Below, piece after piece: positions 31,931 to 40,591 of a stretch of 64,000 nt of DNA. The translations under genes and the position numbers were made by a program. The stretch covers positions 19,352 to 83,351 of the forward strand of contig NZ_BMMU01000032.1 in NCBI RefSeq assembly GCF_014646095.1, in the 5' to 3' direction. Below the pieces are notes generated by a model. The model was given only the letters and a program-made list of their open reading frames with translations, had not been told where the DNA came from and made no database searches. Source of the stretch: Streptomyces lacrimifluminis (lineage in GTDB: Bacteria; Actinomycetota; Actinomycetes; Streptomycetales; Streptomycetaceae). Numbering within the stretch: position 1 is the first letter of the stretch; every line of letters starts with the position of its first letter.

Positions 31931-32899
31931 CTACTCGCCCACCGAGACGAAACGCCAGACCTCGCCGTCCCCGTCCTCGTCGGAGTCGGCGTCTTCGGGA
32001 TCGGCGTCGACCTCCACACCGGCGGGCTCCAGCGTCTCCAGCAGCCGGGTACGCAGCGCTTCACTGAGGTAGTTGTGGTGCAGGTCGAGCTTCTTCAGAT
32101 GCGTCAGCGGCTGACCGGTCAGCAGCGCCGTCGCACCCTCGTCGGTGAGCACGCCCATCGAGACGTCCAGCACCTCCAGCCGTGCCACCACCGGCGCGGA
32201 CGCGAGTGCCGTACAGATGGCGTCCTGGATCTCGCTGTTGCACAGGGCGAGCCGCGTGAGGTTCGGCAGCCTGGTGCCCGCGAAGAAGGGCTCCAGGTCG
32301 GCCACGTCGGCATCACCGCCGTACTCGGACGTGCCCAGCCACAGGTCGAGTTCGACGAGGGCGGGCAGATCGCTGCCCGCGATGCCGCGCACCACCTCGA
32401 CGGGCATGCCACCGGTCTCCACGGTCAGACTGCGCAGCCGCTCGTGACGGACCGCGGGGAAGACCAGTTCGTTGCCCCCGCGGACTCCGAACTCCTCCAG
32501 GTCGGGAAAGGCATCCAGGAGGGGAGTGACGTCACCCTGGGTGATCCAGGAGATCTCGCTCTCCTCCATCACGATGTCGCCCAGGAACAGGCCGCGCAGG
32601 GCGGGCAGTTGGCCACGAGCCGCCACCAGAGCCCCGATCACGGCGTCGGGGCCGCTGTCGTACACGTTGCTCCAGGCGCCGACGATCAGGGCGCGGACCT
32701 GCCGGGTGTCGACCGCCTCCAGGAAGCGGGCGAAGGCCTGCTCCCACTCCTCCTTAGCGTCGTAGGAGTCGACGGCGATGCGCCATGCGACGGAATCGGG
32801 CGACGGAAGGGCGGACACGTCCGCCGGTGTGTCACCGGCGTCGGGAAAGGTGAAGGCCGGCAGGCCGTGGAATTCCCCGAGGTGGCTACCGATGGTCAT
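31931..32899 (-). CDS. STM4015-family leucine-rich-repeat-like protein
   Basis: 322 aa. The middle and C-terminal two thirds contain LRR-like units (LPALRGLFLGDIVMEESEIS, FPDLEEFGVRGG, RLRSLTVETGG, LPALVELDLWLG, LPNLTRLALCNSEI, VARLEVLDVSMGVL, LTHLKKLDLHHNYL). A very acidic Asp/Glu tail and WRFVSVGE end the chain. It matches the STM4015 family. LRRs usually bind proteins or peptides, so it may present a partner to the enzymes or act as scaffold. The ATG at 32899 has AGGGAGCAGG upstream. It is the first gene of the minus-strand run. Confidence 0.85.
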   Translation of the reverse strand: MTIGSHLGEFHGLPAFTFPDAGDTPADVSALPSPDSVAWRIAVDSYDAKEEWEQAFARFLEAVDTRQVRALIVGAWSNVYDSGPDAVIGALVAARGQLPALRGLFLGDIVMEESEISWITQGDVTPLLDAFPDLEEFGVRGGNELVFPAVRHERLRSLTVETGGMPVEVVRGIAGSDLPALVELDLWLGTSEYGGDADVADLEPFFAGTRLPNLTRLALCNSEIQDAICTALASAPVVARLEVLDVSMGVLTDEGATALLTGQPLTHLKKLDLHHNYLSEALRTRLLETLEPAGVEVDADPEDADSDEDGDGEVWRFVSVGE

Positions 32900-33169
32900 G
32901 CGTGCCTGCTCCCTGATGCTGAGACCGGTGGATCGGCTGTCGTGGTGCTGGTCCTGGCGCGTGCCGATCGCATCCAGGTAAAGGAGTTCTACCAAGCCCC
33001 ACTGACAACGCCGCGAACAGGGGCCCCCGCACGGCCCGGCGGCCCTTCGGCGAGCCGCGGCCGACCGGACGCCACGCCCGGCCCGGTTCGGCTGTGAGGC
33101 CCGATTGTCAGTGCCCGCCTCTACGGTCGTTCCCATGGCACACGTCGTGCCGCATCGGGAGGGAGACCC
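32900..33169. promoter_or_regulatory. divergent promoter region of the STM4015-type and 108-aa genes
   Basis: The 270 bases between divergent starts must carry both promoters. No clear palindrome or known operator was seen. GGGAGA lies just before the ATG at 33170. Confidence 0.4.
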
Positions 33170-33496
33170 ATGTACCGGCAAGGTGACGTTCTGATCGTGG
33201 CGCTGGCCGAGGGCGCGGTGCCGGAGTACGCGGTCGACGCGACGTCCGAACCGCGTGACGGCCGCGGCAGACTCGTCCTGGCCCTCGGTGAAGTCACCGG
33301 GCACGCCCATGCGGTGGCCGGTCCGGGACGCCTGATCCGGGAGGCCGGTGTGTTCGGGCCGATGCTGCTGCACGTGCCCGAGGGTGCGCGGGTCGTGCAC
33401 GAGGAGCACGCGGCGATCTCGCTCCCGAAGGGCTGGTACCGGGTGATCCGGCAGCGGGAGTACATCCCGGGTTCGGTGCGCGTCGTCGCCGACTGA
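33170..33496 (+). CDS. conserved hypothetical protein, 108 aa
   Basis: It starts MYRQGDVLIVALAEGAVPEY. The core is LVLALGEVTGHAHAV, then MLLHVPEGARVVHEEHAAIS and LPKGWYRVIRQREY. The compact all-beta, jelly-roll-like pattern and the paired His residues (GHAHAV, HEEH) suggest a small cupin-like or metal-binding fold. I associate this type with bacterial DUF6745/LRR gene pairs from memory, but no function is known. The ATG follows GGGAGA. The DUF6745 gene follows 81 bases later on the same strand. Confidence 0.75.
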   Translation: MYRQGDVLIVALAEGAVPEYAVDATSEPRDGRGRLVLALGEVTGHAHAVAGPGRLIREAGVFGPMLLHVPEGARVVHEEHAAISLPKGWYRVIRQREYIPGSVRVVAD

Positions 33497-33577
33497 CAGC
33501 ACCGGGCAGGCGGGGGAAGCGAAGAACCGGGCGGCACGGGGATGCGGTCCGGCACAGCAACTGGGAGAGGAACGGCG

Positions 33578-34606
33578 TTGAAGGATCAGGGCAGTTGGCG
33601 GGCGGCGGCAGCGGCGACGGGACCGGGTGACCGGGCGGTGGCCGAGGAGGGCGTCCGACTCGCCTACCGGCGTGCGGGACTGCCGGAACCCGACCGGATC
33701 CTGTGGGCGCGCTCGCCCCGCGAGGCGGTACGCATGCTCATGACGGCCACGCACCCGGACGGTTCGGCGCTCGGCCCTCTCGGCGCCGGTGTCCGCGACG
33801 CGGTGCTGGGCGCGCCCTGGGCCGCCGAACGGGCCAGGCTGCACGCGGAGTTGGGGCCGGAGCGGTGGAGCGGGCACTGGCGGACCACGGGAGCGAGCCT
33901 GTGGGAGGCGACCCGCACCCTGGTCGACCGGGTGCGGGCGGGAACAGTCGAGGAACTCGCCGCCGACCGGCAGGAGGAGGCGCAGGTCCGCCTGCTGCTT
34001 CTGGACGCCGCACTGGGACAGCACGACGCGGCCTGGCTGTGCGCGTTCGAGTCCGGCGACGACAGCCCCTTGGCGGGCCTTGCCAAGGTGGCGGGCGAGG
34101 CGGGCTGGTGGTGGCCCTACGAGAGGACGGCGATCGTCAGCGAACGCCCTCTGACCCTGCACCGCGACGAAGCGGGCCGCCTGGACCGTGGCGACGGCCC
34201 GGCGCTCGGTTACGCGGACGGATTCGAGCTGTACGCCTGGCGCGGCATGCCCGTGCCACGGGACTTCCTGGACGAGCTGACCGCGCTGACCCCGGAGCGG
34301 ATCCGCGGCGAGGAGAACGCCGAACTCCGCCGGGTGATGCTGGAGTACTACGGCTACGACCGCTACCTGGACGAGTCCGGCGCGAAACCCGTCCACCGCG
34401 ACGAGACGGGGGTGCTGTGGCGCGTCGAACTGGTCGGTGACGAGGACGTGGTCATGGTCGAGGTCGTCAACTCCACGCCGGAACCGGACGGTACGAGCCG
34501 CACCTACTGGCTGAGGGTGCCGCCGACGACCCGTACGGCCCGTGAGGGAGTGGCCTGGACGTTCGGAATAGGCGCGGAACTGTACGAGCCGTTGCGGCAG
34601 ACGTGA
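33578..34606 (+). CDS. DUF6745 domain protein
   Basis: 342 aa. The C-terminal ~120 residues carry the DUF6745 signature: AWRGMPVPRDFL, ELRRVMLEYYGYDRYLDESG, VVMVEVVNSTPEPDGTSRTY and RTAREGVAWTFGI. The N-terminal part is helical with Ala/Arg-rich segments. The TTG at 33578 lies 7 bases after GGGAGAGG and is preferred to the ATG at 33542, which has no ribosome binding site. No signal peptide. In other bacteria the family often accompanies leucine-rich-repeat proteins, and here an LRR-like gene starts divergently 679 bases away. Function unknown. Confidence 0.82.
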   Translation: MKDQGSWRAAAAATGPGDRAVAEEGVRLAYRRAGLPEPDRILWARSPREAVRMLMTATHPDGSALGPLGAGVRDAVLGAPWAAERARLHAELGPERWSGHWRTTGASLWEATRTLVDRVRAGTVEELAADRQEEAQVRLLLLDAALGQHDAAWLCAFESGDDSPLAGLAKVAGEAGWWWPYERTAIVSERPLTLHRDEAGRLDRGDGPALGYADGFELYAWRGMPVPRDFLDELTALTPERIRGEENAELRRVMLEYYGYDRYLDESGAKPVHRDETGVLWRVELVGDEDVVMVEVVNSTPEPDGTSRTYWLRVPPTTRTAREGVAWTFGIGAELYEPLRQT

Positions 34607-34837
34607 CCGGAAGCTCGTGCCTGCCGAGGCGCCGACCGGCTGGTCCTCGGTGCCGCCCGCGCCGGGTATGGTCCCCGCCTTGTCGGTGATGCGGGCGGGC
34701 AGGCCACCCTCGCAGGCGGTGCACTTCTCCATCGAAGGCAGCTCCTACGGCTTCCCCTGGACGCGGATCGACCCTGACGGCCGGACCGTCGGCGCCTGAT
34801 CCCGCCCCGGGGCGGTTCCCGTACGTCGGAGCCGGCG

Positions 34838-35752
34838 TCAGGACACCTGTACCGGTGTGGTCTCCAGGAGTTCGGCGGCCATCCGGCGGGCGGGAGCCTC
34901 GGTCTGCCGCGCGATGCGGTGGAAGGTCTCCTGGGCCGAGCGGGCCGGCCAGTCCGGGGGCAGATGGCCGGCGGGGAGCCGTGGGTCCGTGCGGATGGTG
35001 TCCAGCCATTCGCTGATCACGCGCAGCCGGACACCGAGCGGGTCGTCGGAACCGGTGCCGGGCCAGGTGGACCAGCGTCTGTCGAAGTCGGCGTAGCGGG
35101 CGCCGATGCTGCCCAGGTCCCAGGTGTCACGGATCATCAGGCCGATGTCGGTGGCGTCGTCGGCCGAGGCATGGAAGATCTTGACGTGGGCCGCGAGGCC
35201 GAGCTCGGAGACGAGCGTGGAGACGTCGACGTCCCCGGGGGCGATCCACAGGCCGCTGTACAGGGCGCCGAAGCCCGACCAGGTGAGCCGGGAGCGCAGA
35301 TCGTGCCGCTGGCGCTGCCAGGACTCGGGCAGTGAGAAGCCGAGCAGTGTCCAGGTGCCGTCCCACTCCTCGTTGACGGCGCCGGTCTGCCAGAGGCGTC
35401 GCCGGCCGTCCCAGAGGATCTGTTCCGTCTGGGCGGTCAGGCCGAAGTACATCCTGCGTCCCTGGCGCCGGCGCTGCAGCAGACCCCGGTTGACCATGCG
35501 GGTGAGGGTGGACCTGACGGCGTGTTCCCCGACTCCGGCACGGGCGAGCACATCGATGATGCTGCCCGAGTACACATGACCGAGCCCCTCCTCCAGGACG
35601 TAGCTGCCGAAGAGGGCGAACATGAGTGACTGGGGGCGCGGCTGCGGTCCGGCGGGGGTCTCCTCCGCGGCCTGGGTGTTCTCGTCGTGCACGTCGGAAA
35701 GGGTACGGCCGCCCCGCAGGTCCCCGACGTCAGGGGGCTCGGGCGAGGTCAC
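34838..35752 (-). CDS. PaaX family transcriptional regulator
   Basis: 304 aa. After a disordered acidic N-terminus, the PaaX N-terminal winged helix is at ~45-110 (SLMFALFGSYVLEEG, AVRSTLTRMVNRGLLQRRRQ). The central dimerisation domain (WDGTWTLLGFSLPESWQRQR) and the C-terminal domain (LRVISEWLDTIRTDPRLPAG) follow. PaaX proteins repress aromatic-acid catabolic genes and are released by a CoA thioester such as phenylacetyl-CoA. The GTG start at 35752 is uncertain; a GTG at 35692 is equally possible. It is divergent from an ABC importer that it probably controls. Confidence 0.9.
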   Translation of the reverse strand: MTSPEPPDVGDLRGGRTLSDVHDENTQAAEETPAGPQPRPQSLMFALFGSYVLEEGLGHVYSGSIIDVLARAGVGEHAVRSTLTRMVNRGLLQRRRQGRRMYFGLTAQTEQILWDGRRRLWQTGAVNEEWDGTWTLLGFSLPESWQRQRHDLRSRLTWSGFGALYSGLWIAPGDVDVSTLVSELGLAAHVKIFHASADDATDIGLMIRDTWDLGSIGARYADFDRRWSTWPGTGSDDPLGVRLRVISEWLDTIRTDPRLPAGHLPPDWPARSAQETFHRIARQTEAPARRMAAELLETTPVQVS

Positions 35753-36016
35753 CGGGACGTCGGCCCGACGGGGCCACGGATTCTCATGCGGGGCTGCACG
35801 GACGGAACTCCCTTTTTCGATGTGCCTCGTTGGCGGTGGCCGCGCTCGTCGAAGTTGTCGGGGCCTCTCTTGTCCTGAGTGCTGACAGCGCGAACATAGG
35901 TGTGTACATTGCGGCCGTCAAGAAAGTGCACAACATTCGGGTCGCAGGTCCGCGCGACTCGTTCCGTCATCTCGGGGCGTTCACCCATCCAGCGTTGCTT
36001 CCGTCAGGAGAGGCCC
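35753..36016. promoter_or_regulatory. divergent promoter region of paaX-like and importer genes
   Basis: It contains TTGTCCTGAGTGCTGAC and an A/T-richer GAACATAGGTGTGTACATTG (near 35890), unusually A/T-rich for this genome, which is a good place for the importer promoter and a PaaX-type operator. CAGGAGAGG precedes the ATG at 36017. Confidence 0.4.
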
Positions 36017-36994
36017 ATGCAGAGGCGCATTTTCGGGCTTGCCGCAGTAGTGATCACGGTCGTCGGCGCGGCCGGATGCGGGTCGTCGGACCCGGCAGAC
36101 AGTGGTTCGTCGTCCTCGGGCGGCGACAAGACCACGCAGGTCAAGGTCGGCATCATCCCCATCATCGATCTGGCGCCGCTCTATCTGGGCCAGAAGAAGG
36201 GGTTCTTCAGCAGCCGGGGCATCGAACTGGAGATGGTGAGTGCCCAGGGCGGCGCGGCGATCATCCCCGGTGTGGTGAGCGACCAGTTCCAGTTCGGGTT
36301 CAGCAACACCACGTCGCTGATGATCGCCCAGGTCAAGGGCGTACCGATCAAGTCCGTGGTCAACGGTGCGGCCTCCAACGGCAAGGTCGGCGGAGACGTC
36401 ACCGGTGTGGCCGTCAAGAAGGACAGCTCGATCAAGTCGGCCAAGGACCTCGCCGGGCACACGGTCGCCGTCAACACCCTGCAGAACATCGGATCCACCA
36501 CGGTGCGCGAGTCGGTCCGCAAGGCCGGCGGCGACCCGGAGAAGGTCACGTTCGTCGAGATGCCGTTCGATCAGATGCCGGCCGCGCTGGACGGCGGGCG
36601 GGTGGACGCCGCCTGGATGGGCGATCCCGCGATGACGATCGCCAAGGCACAGGGCGCCCGCGTCGTGGCCTCTCCGTTCGCCGAGACGGACCCGCAACTC
36701 ACCGTGGCGACGTACTTCACCTCCACCCAGCTCGTGAAGCAGAAGCCGGACCTGGTCAAGAAGTTCGCCGCGGCCATGAGCGAGTCGCTCCAGTACGCCT
36801 CCGACCACCCGGACGAGGCACGCCAGATCCTCACCACCTACACGAAGATCGGCGGCGATGTCCTGAACAAGCTCACGCTGCCCAGCTGGCCGGCGGAGGT
36901 CGACATGGCCTCGCTGGAGAAGCTCGCCTCCCTCGGTGAGGAGGACGGCCTCTTCGACGGCAAGAAGCCCGACCTGAACGCCCTGTTCTCATGA
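36017..36994 (+). CDS. NitT/TauT-type ABC transporter substrate-binding lipoprotein
   Basis: 325 aa. A lipoprotein signal peptide (MQRRIFGLAAVVITVVGAAG, Cys at 21) is followed by a Ser/Gly linker and the SsuA/NMT1-like fold: VKVGIIPIIDLAPLYLGQKK, FSSRGIELEMV, GAAIIPGVVSDQFQFGFSN, DLAGHTVAVNTLQN. These proteins capture sulfonates, nitrate, thiamine precursors or aromatic acids outside the cell. The position beside PaaX and pca genes suggests an aromatic acid, which is inference. The ATG at 36017 follows CAGGAGAGG. Its stop overlaps the next gene by 4 bases. Confidence 0.9.
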   Translation: MQRRIFGLAAVVITVVGAAGCGSSDPADSGSSSSGGDKTTQVKVGIIPIIDLAPLYLGQKKGFFSSRGIELEMVSAQGGAAIIPGVVSDQFQFGFSNTTSLMIAQVKGVPIKSVVNGAASNGKVGGDVTGVAVKKDSSIKSAKDLAGHTVAVNTLQNIGSTTVRESVRKAGGDPEKVTFVEMPFDQMPAALDGGRVDAAWMGDPAMTIAKAQGARVVASPFAETDPQLTVATYFTSTQLVKQKPDLVKKFAAAMSESLQYASDHPDEARQILTTYTKIGGDVLNKLTLPSWPAEVDMASLEKLASLGEEDGLFDGKKPDLNALFS

Positions 36995-37851
36995 CCCGCG
37001 CCGCCGTCACCACGGACGCGGCGGGCTCCGCCGGGACCGGCACCGGTCCCGGCGGAGCCCCCGCCCGGCGGCTCCCGGAACGGGCCGTCGCCCCGCTGCG
37101 CGGCCTGGCCGGAATCGCCGGACTCGTCGTGGTGCTCGAAGTGCTGCCGCACACCGGTCTGGTGTCGGCCGACTATCTGCCCCCGGCCTCGGAGACCGTC
37201 GGCGCACTGTGGCACCTGCTCGCCGAGCAGACGTTCTGGACCGCGCTCGGCGACACCCTCACCGGCTGGGGCCTGGGCCTGGCCATCTCCGTCGTGGCGG
37301 GCGTGGCGGCCGGACTGGTCATCGGCTCGATACCCGTCCTGCGCGCGGTCACCGCCTCCACCATCGAGTTCCTGCGCCCCATCCCGTCCGTCGCCCTGAT
37401 CCCCGTCGCCGTCCTGCTCTACGGCACCGACCTCAGGTCCAAGCTGCTGCTCGTGGTGTACGCCTCCTTCTGGCAGGTGATCGTCCAGGTCCTGGCCGGC
37501 ATCCAGGACGTCGACCCGGTCGCGGACGACACCGCCCGCAGCTATCGGCTCGGCACCTGGGGACGGCTGCGCCACGTCATGTGGCCCACCGCGCTGCCGT
37601 ACGTGATGACGGGCGTACGGCTGGCCGCCACCGTCGCCCTCATCCTCGCCGTGACCGCCGAACTCGTCATCGGCGCACCCGGACTCGGCCAGGAGATCGC
37701 CGTCGCCCAGACGTCCGGAGCCGTACCGCAGGTCTACGCCCTGGTCCTGGTCACGGGGCTGCTCGGCGTCGCCGTCAACCTGGTGGCGCGAGCGGTCGAG
37801 CGGCGGGCACTGCACTGGCACCAGTCCGTACGCACAGAGGTGGCCGTATGA
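36991..37851 (+). CDS. ABC transporter permease (SsuC/TauC type)
   Basis: 286 aa with five to six hydrophobic helices and the binding-protein-dependent transport signature (the EAA-like loop DDTARSYRLGTWGRLRHVM, near residue 180). The N-terminal ~30 residues are Gly/Pro-rich and cytosolic. It overlaps both the binding-protein gene (ATGA) and the next permease gene (ATGA), so all are translationally coupled. It would form a heterodimer with the second permease. Confidence 0.92.
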   Translation: MTRAAVTTDAAGSAGTGTGPGGAPARRLPERAVAPLRGLAGIAGLVVVLEVLPHTGLVSADYLPPASETVGALWHLLAEQTFWTALGDTLTGWGLGLAISVVAGVAAGLVIGSIPVLRAVTASTIEFLRPIPSVALIPVAVLLYGTDLRSKLLLVVYASFWQVIVQVLAGIQDVDPVADDTARSYRLGTWGRLRHVMWPTALPYVMTGVRLAATVALILAVTAELVIGAPGLGQEIAVAQTSGAVPQVYALVLVTGLLGVAVNLVARAVERRALHWHQSVRTEVAV

Positions 37852-38630
37852 CCGTCCTCACCGTCCTGCGACGCGCCCTGCTTCTCCTGGGCCTGCCCGT
37901 GGTCCTCTTCGCCGTGTGGTGGTTCGCCACCGCGGACAGCACCGACTTCTACGTGCCCCCGCTGTCCGCCATCCTCGGAGCCTTCGGGAAGGTCTGGACG
38001 GGGGAACGTCTGCTGTCCGACGTCGTCCCGAGTCTCCTGCGCCTCACGGCCGGCTATCTCCTCGCCGTGGTGGTCGGCGTGGGGCTCGGCCTGCTGGTCG
38101 GGATGCGCCGCGTCGTACGGGACGTCCTGGAACCGGTCCTGGAACTCTTCCGGGCCATCCCGCCGCCCGTCCTCGTACCGGTGATCATGCTGTTCGCGGG
38201 CATCGGCGACACCATGAAGGTCATCGTCATCGTCAGTGGCTGTGTGTGGCCGATCCTGCTCAACACCGTGGAAGGCGTCCGCGCCGTGGACGAGGTGCTC
38301 AGCGACACCTGTCGGTCCTACGGCATCACCGGCGCCGCCCGGCTGCGGCATCTGGTGCTGCGCGCGGCGAGCCCGCAGATCGTCACGGGCATGCGCCAGG
38401 CCCTGTCGATCGGCATCATCCTCATGGTCATCAGCGAGATGTTCGCCGCCAGCAACGGCCTGGGCTTCACGATCGTGCAGTTCCAGCGCTCGTTCGCCAT
38501 CCCTGAGATGTGGAGCGGCGTCCTGCTCCTCGGCATCCTCGGCTTCCTCCTCTCCCTGCTCTTCCGGTTCGCCGAGAACCGGGTCCTGGCCTGGTACCAC
38601 GGCCTGCGCCGTGCCCAGCGCAACCCCTGA
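37848..38630 (+). CDS. second ABC transporter permease (SsuC/TauC type)
   Basis: 260 aa with six predicted membrane helices. The EAA-like loop (DEVLSDTCRSYGITGAARLR) that docks the ATPase lies near residue 150. It differs clearly from the first permease, so the importer is predicted to use a heterodimeric channel rather than the SsuC homodimer usual for this class. It ends 13 bases before the ATPase gene. Confidence 0.92.
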   Translation: MTVLTVLRRALLLLGLPVVLFAVWWFATADSTDFYVPPLSAILGAFGKVWTGERLLSDVVPSLLRLTAGYLLAVVVGVGLGLLVGMRRVVRDVLEPVLELFRAIPPPVLVPVIMLFAGIGDTMKVIVIVSGCVWPILLNTVEGVRAVDEVLSDTCRSYGITGAARLRHLVLRAASPQIVTGMRQALSIGIILMVISEMFAASNGLGFTIVQFQRSFAIPEMWSGVLLLGILGFLLSLLFRFAENRVLAWYHGLRRAQRNP

Positions 38631-38643
38631 AACGGAGCCGTCG

Positions 38644-39477
38644 ATGCTCGACGTACGCAACCTGCAGAAGATCTACACCGGACGGAACCGCAACGTCGAA
38701 GCCCTGCGGAACCTGACGTTCCATATCGGTGCCGGTGAACTCGTCTGCCTGGTCGGGCCGTCGGGATGCGGCAAGACCACCCTGCTGAAATGCATGGCGG
38801 GACTCCTCGCCCCCACCGACGGCGAAGTACTCCTGGACGGACGCGCGGTCGACGGCCCCCCGCCCGGGATGGCGGTCGTCTTCCAGGAGTACGGCCGCTC
38901 CCTGTTCGCCTGGATGAACGTCCGCGACAACGTCGCCCTGCCCCTGCGCCGCAAGAAGCTCGGCAAGGAGCGGACACGGGAACTGGTGGACCACGCACTC
39001 GAAGTCGTGGGACTGGCCGACGCCCACCAGGCCTACCCCTGGCAGCTGTCGGGCGGTATGCAGCAGCGCGTCGCCATCGCCCGCGCCGTCGCCTTCGAAC
39101 CGAAGGTCCTGCTCATGGACGAGCCCTTCGCGGCCGTCGACGCCCAGACACGTGCCGAACTCGAGGACCTCATCCGGCAGTTGTGGCGGGACCTCGGCGT
39201 CACCGTCCTGTTCGTCACCCACGACATCGACGAAGCCGTCTACCTCGGCCAGCGCACCGTCATCCTGTCCAAGTCGCCGACGATCGTGCAGGAGGACCTC
39301 ACCATCGACCTCCCCGACGAGCGCGACCAGTTGCACACCCGCTCCAGCCCCCGCTTCGCCGAACTGCGCGCCCACGTCTACGAACAGATCCAGCGGGCAA
39401 AACACCGGAGCGGCGACACGGACCCCGAGGCTGTGGACCGGATGCCGGAGCCCGCTCTGCAGAAGACCGAACACTGA
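38644..39477 (+). CDS. ABC transporter ATP-binding protein (SsuB/TauB type)
   Basis: 277 aa nucleotide-binding subunit. Walker A is GPSGCGKTT (near residue 40), the Q-loop is VFQEYGRSLFAWMNV, the signature is LSGGMQQR, Walker B is LLMDEPFAAVD and the H-loop is VTHDIDEAV. The VFQ...LFAW pattern and VTHDIDEAVYL are typical of NitT/TauT ATPases. A short charged tail follows. It powers the importer encoded by the three preceding genes. GGAG lies before the ATG at 38644. Confidence 0.95.
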   Translation: MLDVRNLQKIYTGRNRNVEALRNLTFHIGAGELVCLVGPSGCGKTTLLKCMAGLLAPTDGEVLLDGRAVDGPPPGMAVVFQEYGRSLFAWMNVRDNVALPLRRKKLGKERTRELVDHALEVVGLADAHQAYPWQLSGGMQQRVAIARAVAFEPKVLLMDEPFAAVDAQTRAELEDLIRQLWRDLGVTVLFVTHDIDEAVYLGQRTVILSKSPTIVQEDLTIDLPDERDQLHTRSSPRFAELRAHVYEQIQRAKHRSGDTDPEAVDRMPEPALQKTEH

Positions 39478-39638
39478 ACCGCCTCTTGTCGTCCGCACGG
39501 AGCGGGCGGTGACGCCCGTACAGGTCGGCGTGCCTTCGAGTGCTGTCCTTCAAGTCGCTCGGGCACGCGTTCGCGCAGGCCCCCGGGCCGGGTTGTCGCA
39601 CGGAGCGGGGACGGCTTCGTCCGGCTTCGGGGGATGCC

Positions 39639-40520
39639 TCAGAACATCGCCTGGATGATCCCCACGGTGCGCGCCAGGTGCGGCTCGGAGCGGTCGGCGC
39701 GGTGGGCGACGGCCAGCTCGATGCGGGCCTTGGCCCCGGTCAGCGGCAGGTAGGTGACGCCGTCGAGGGCCAGCGCGGTCACGGGCTCGGGGACGACCGC
39801 GACGCCGAGGCCGCCCGCCACGAGCGTGACCAGCGTCGAGGTCTCGCCGACCTCGTGGCGGATGTGCGGCTCCACTCCGGCGTCGCGCAGGAGGCCCAGC
39901 ACGACGTCGTACATCACCGACCGGCGGTCGGCGGAGTGCACGATCAGGTCGGCACCGGCGAGGTCCGTGACGCGCAGTCGTGACCGCCGGGCGAGGGGGT
40001 GGTCGACCGGTACGGCGACCACGAGCCGGTCCCGGCGCAGCGTGTGCACGGTGAGGGACAGGTCGGCCGCCGGAGGGCGCAGCAGCGCGACGTCGATCGC
40101 GCCCGTGCGCAGCGCCTCGACCTGACCGGGCGCGAGCATCTCGCCGCGGAAGGAGAACTCCACGCCCGGAAGCTCCTCCGCGAGCCGCCGGGAGAGCGCG
40201 GGCAGGAGGCTGTACGTCGCCGAGCCCACGCACCCGATCGCGAGGTGGCCCACCGAACCGGCGGCGACGAGCCGGGCGTGATGGGCGGCCTCCTCGACGC
40301 CGGCGAGGATCGCGCGCGCCCGTTCGAGGTAGGCCCGGCCGGCCTCGGTGAGGTCGACGCGGCGTGTGGTGCGGTGGAGCAGCTCGACGCCGAGCTCGCC
40401 CTCCAGCTGGCGGATCTGCTGGGAGAGCGGCGGCTGGGCCATGTGGAGCCGCTCTGCGGCGCGACCGAAGTGACGCTCCTCGGCCACCGCCACGAAGTAC
40501 CGAAGATGACGCAGATCCAT
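39639..40520 (-). CDS. LysR-family regulator of the pca genes
   Basis: 293 aa. It has a canonical N-terminal winged helix (MDLRHLRYFVAVAEERHFGR, AAERLHMAQPPLSQQIRQLE) and a periplasmic-binding-like effector domain ending in GGLGVAVVPEPVTAL. CatR/PcaQ/BenM-type regulators of this length activate aromatic-degradation operons in response to muconate or carboxymuconate-type ligands. It is divergent from pcaF with only 71 bases between starts, which contain a LysR-like inverted repeat. Confidence 0.92.
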   Translation of the reverse strand: MDLRHLRYFVAVAEERHFGRAAERLHMAQPPLSQQIRQLEGELGVELLHRTTRRVDLTEAGRAYLERARAILAGVEEAAHHARLVAAGSVGHLAIGCVGSATYSLLPALSRRLAEELPGVEFSFRGEMLAPGQVEALRTGAIDVALLRPPAADLSLTVHTLRRDRLVVAVPVDHPLARRSRLRVTDLAGADLIVHSADRRSVMYDVVLGLLRDAGVEPHIRHEVGETSTLVTLVAGGLGVAVVPEPVTALALDGVTYLPLTGAKARIELAVAHRADRSEPHLARTVGIIQAMF

Positions 40521-40529
40521 ATGCCAACG

Positions 40530-40549
40530 ATATCAATGAGCTTGGATAT
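40530..40549. promoter_or_regulatory. LysR-type operator, ATATC-N10-GATAT
   Basis: Inverted repeat ATATC and GATAT separated by 10 bases (an A/T-rich T-N11-A-type box) between divergent lysR and pcaF starts, 43-62 bases upstream of the pcaF ATG. A further AATATC follows at about 40560. Likely the recognition site of the divergent regulator. Confidence 0.6.
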
Positions 40550-40591
40550 GTGTACTTCAGAATATCGCGCGCCACGGCTACCGTCGGTGTC

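Noticed and set aside
30494..33097. 867-codon plus-strand frame across the STM4013-4015-type genes
   Set aside because: Product is low-complexity and unlike any family; the minus-strand genes explain the region fully with overlapping starts and stops.
31931..34732. Extending the LRR-like gene to a far upstream start
   Set aside because: The extension runs antisense to the 108-aa and DUF6745 genes; the ATG at 32899 has a good ribosome binding site and begins the family-like part.
34617..34799. Short ORFs in the gap after the DUF6745 gene (plus-strand 60 aa and a minus-strand frame starting MEKCTACEGG at 34732)
   Set aside because: A CxxC and an AGGAG site make the minus frame tempting, but it runs on without a stop into the DUF6745 gene and matches no family I know.
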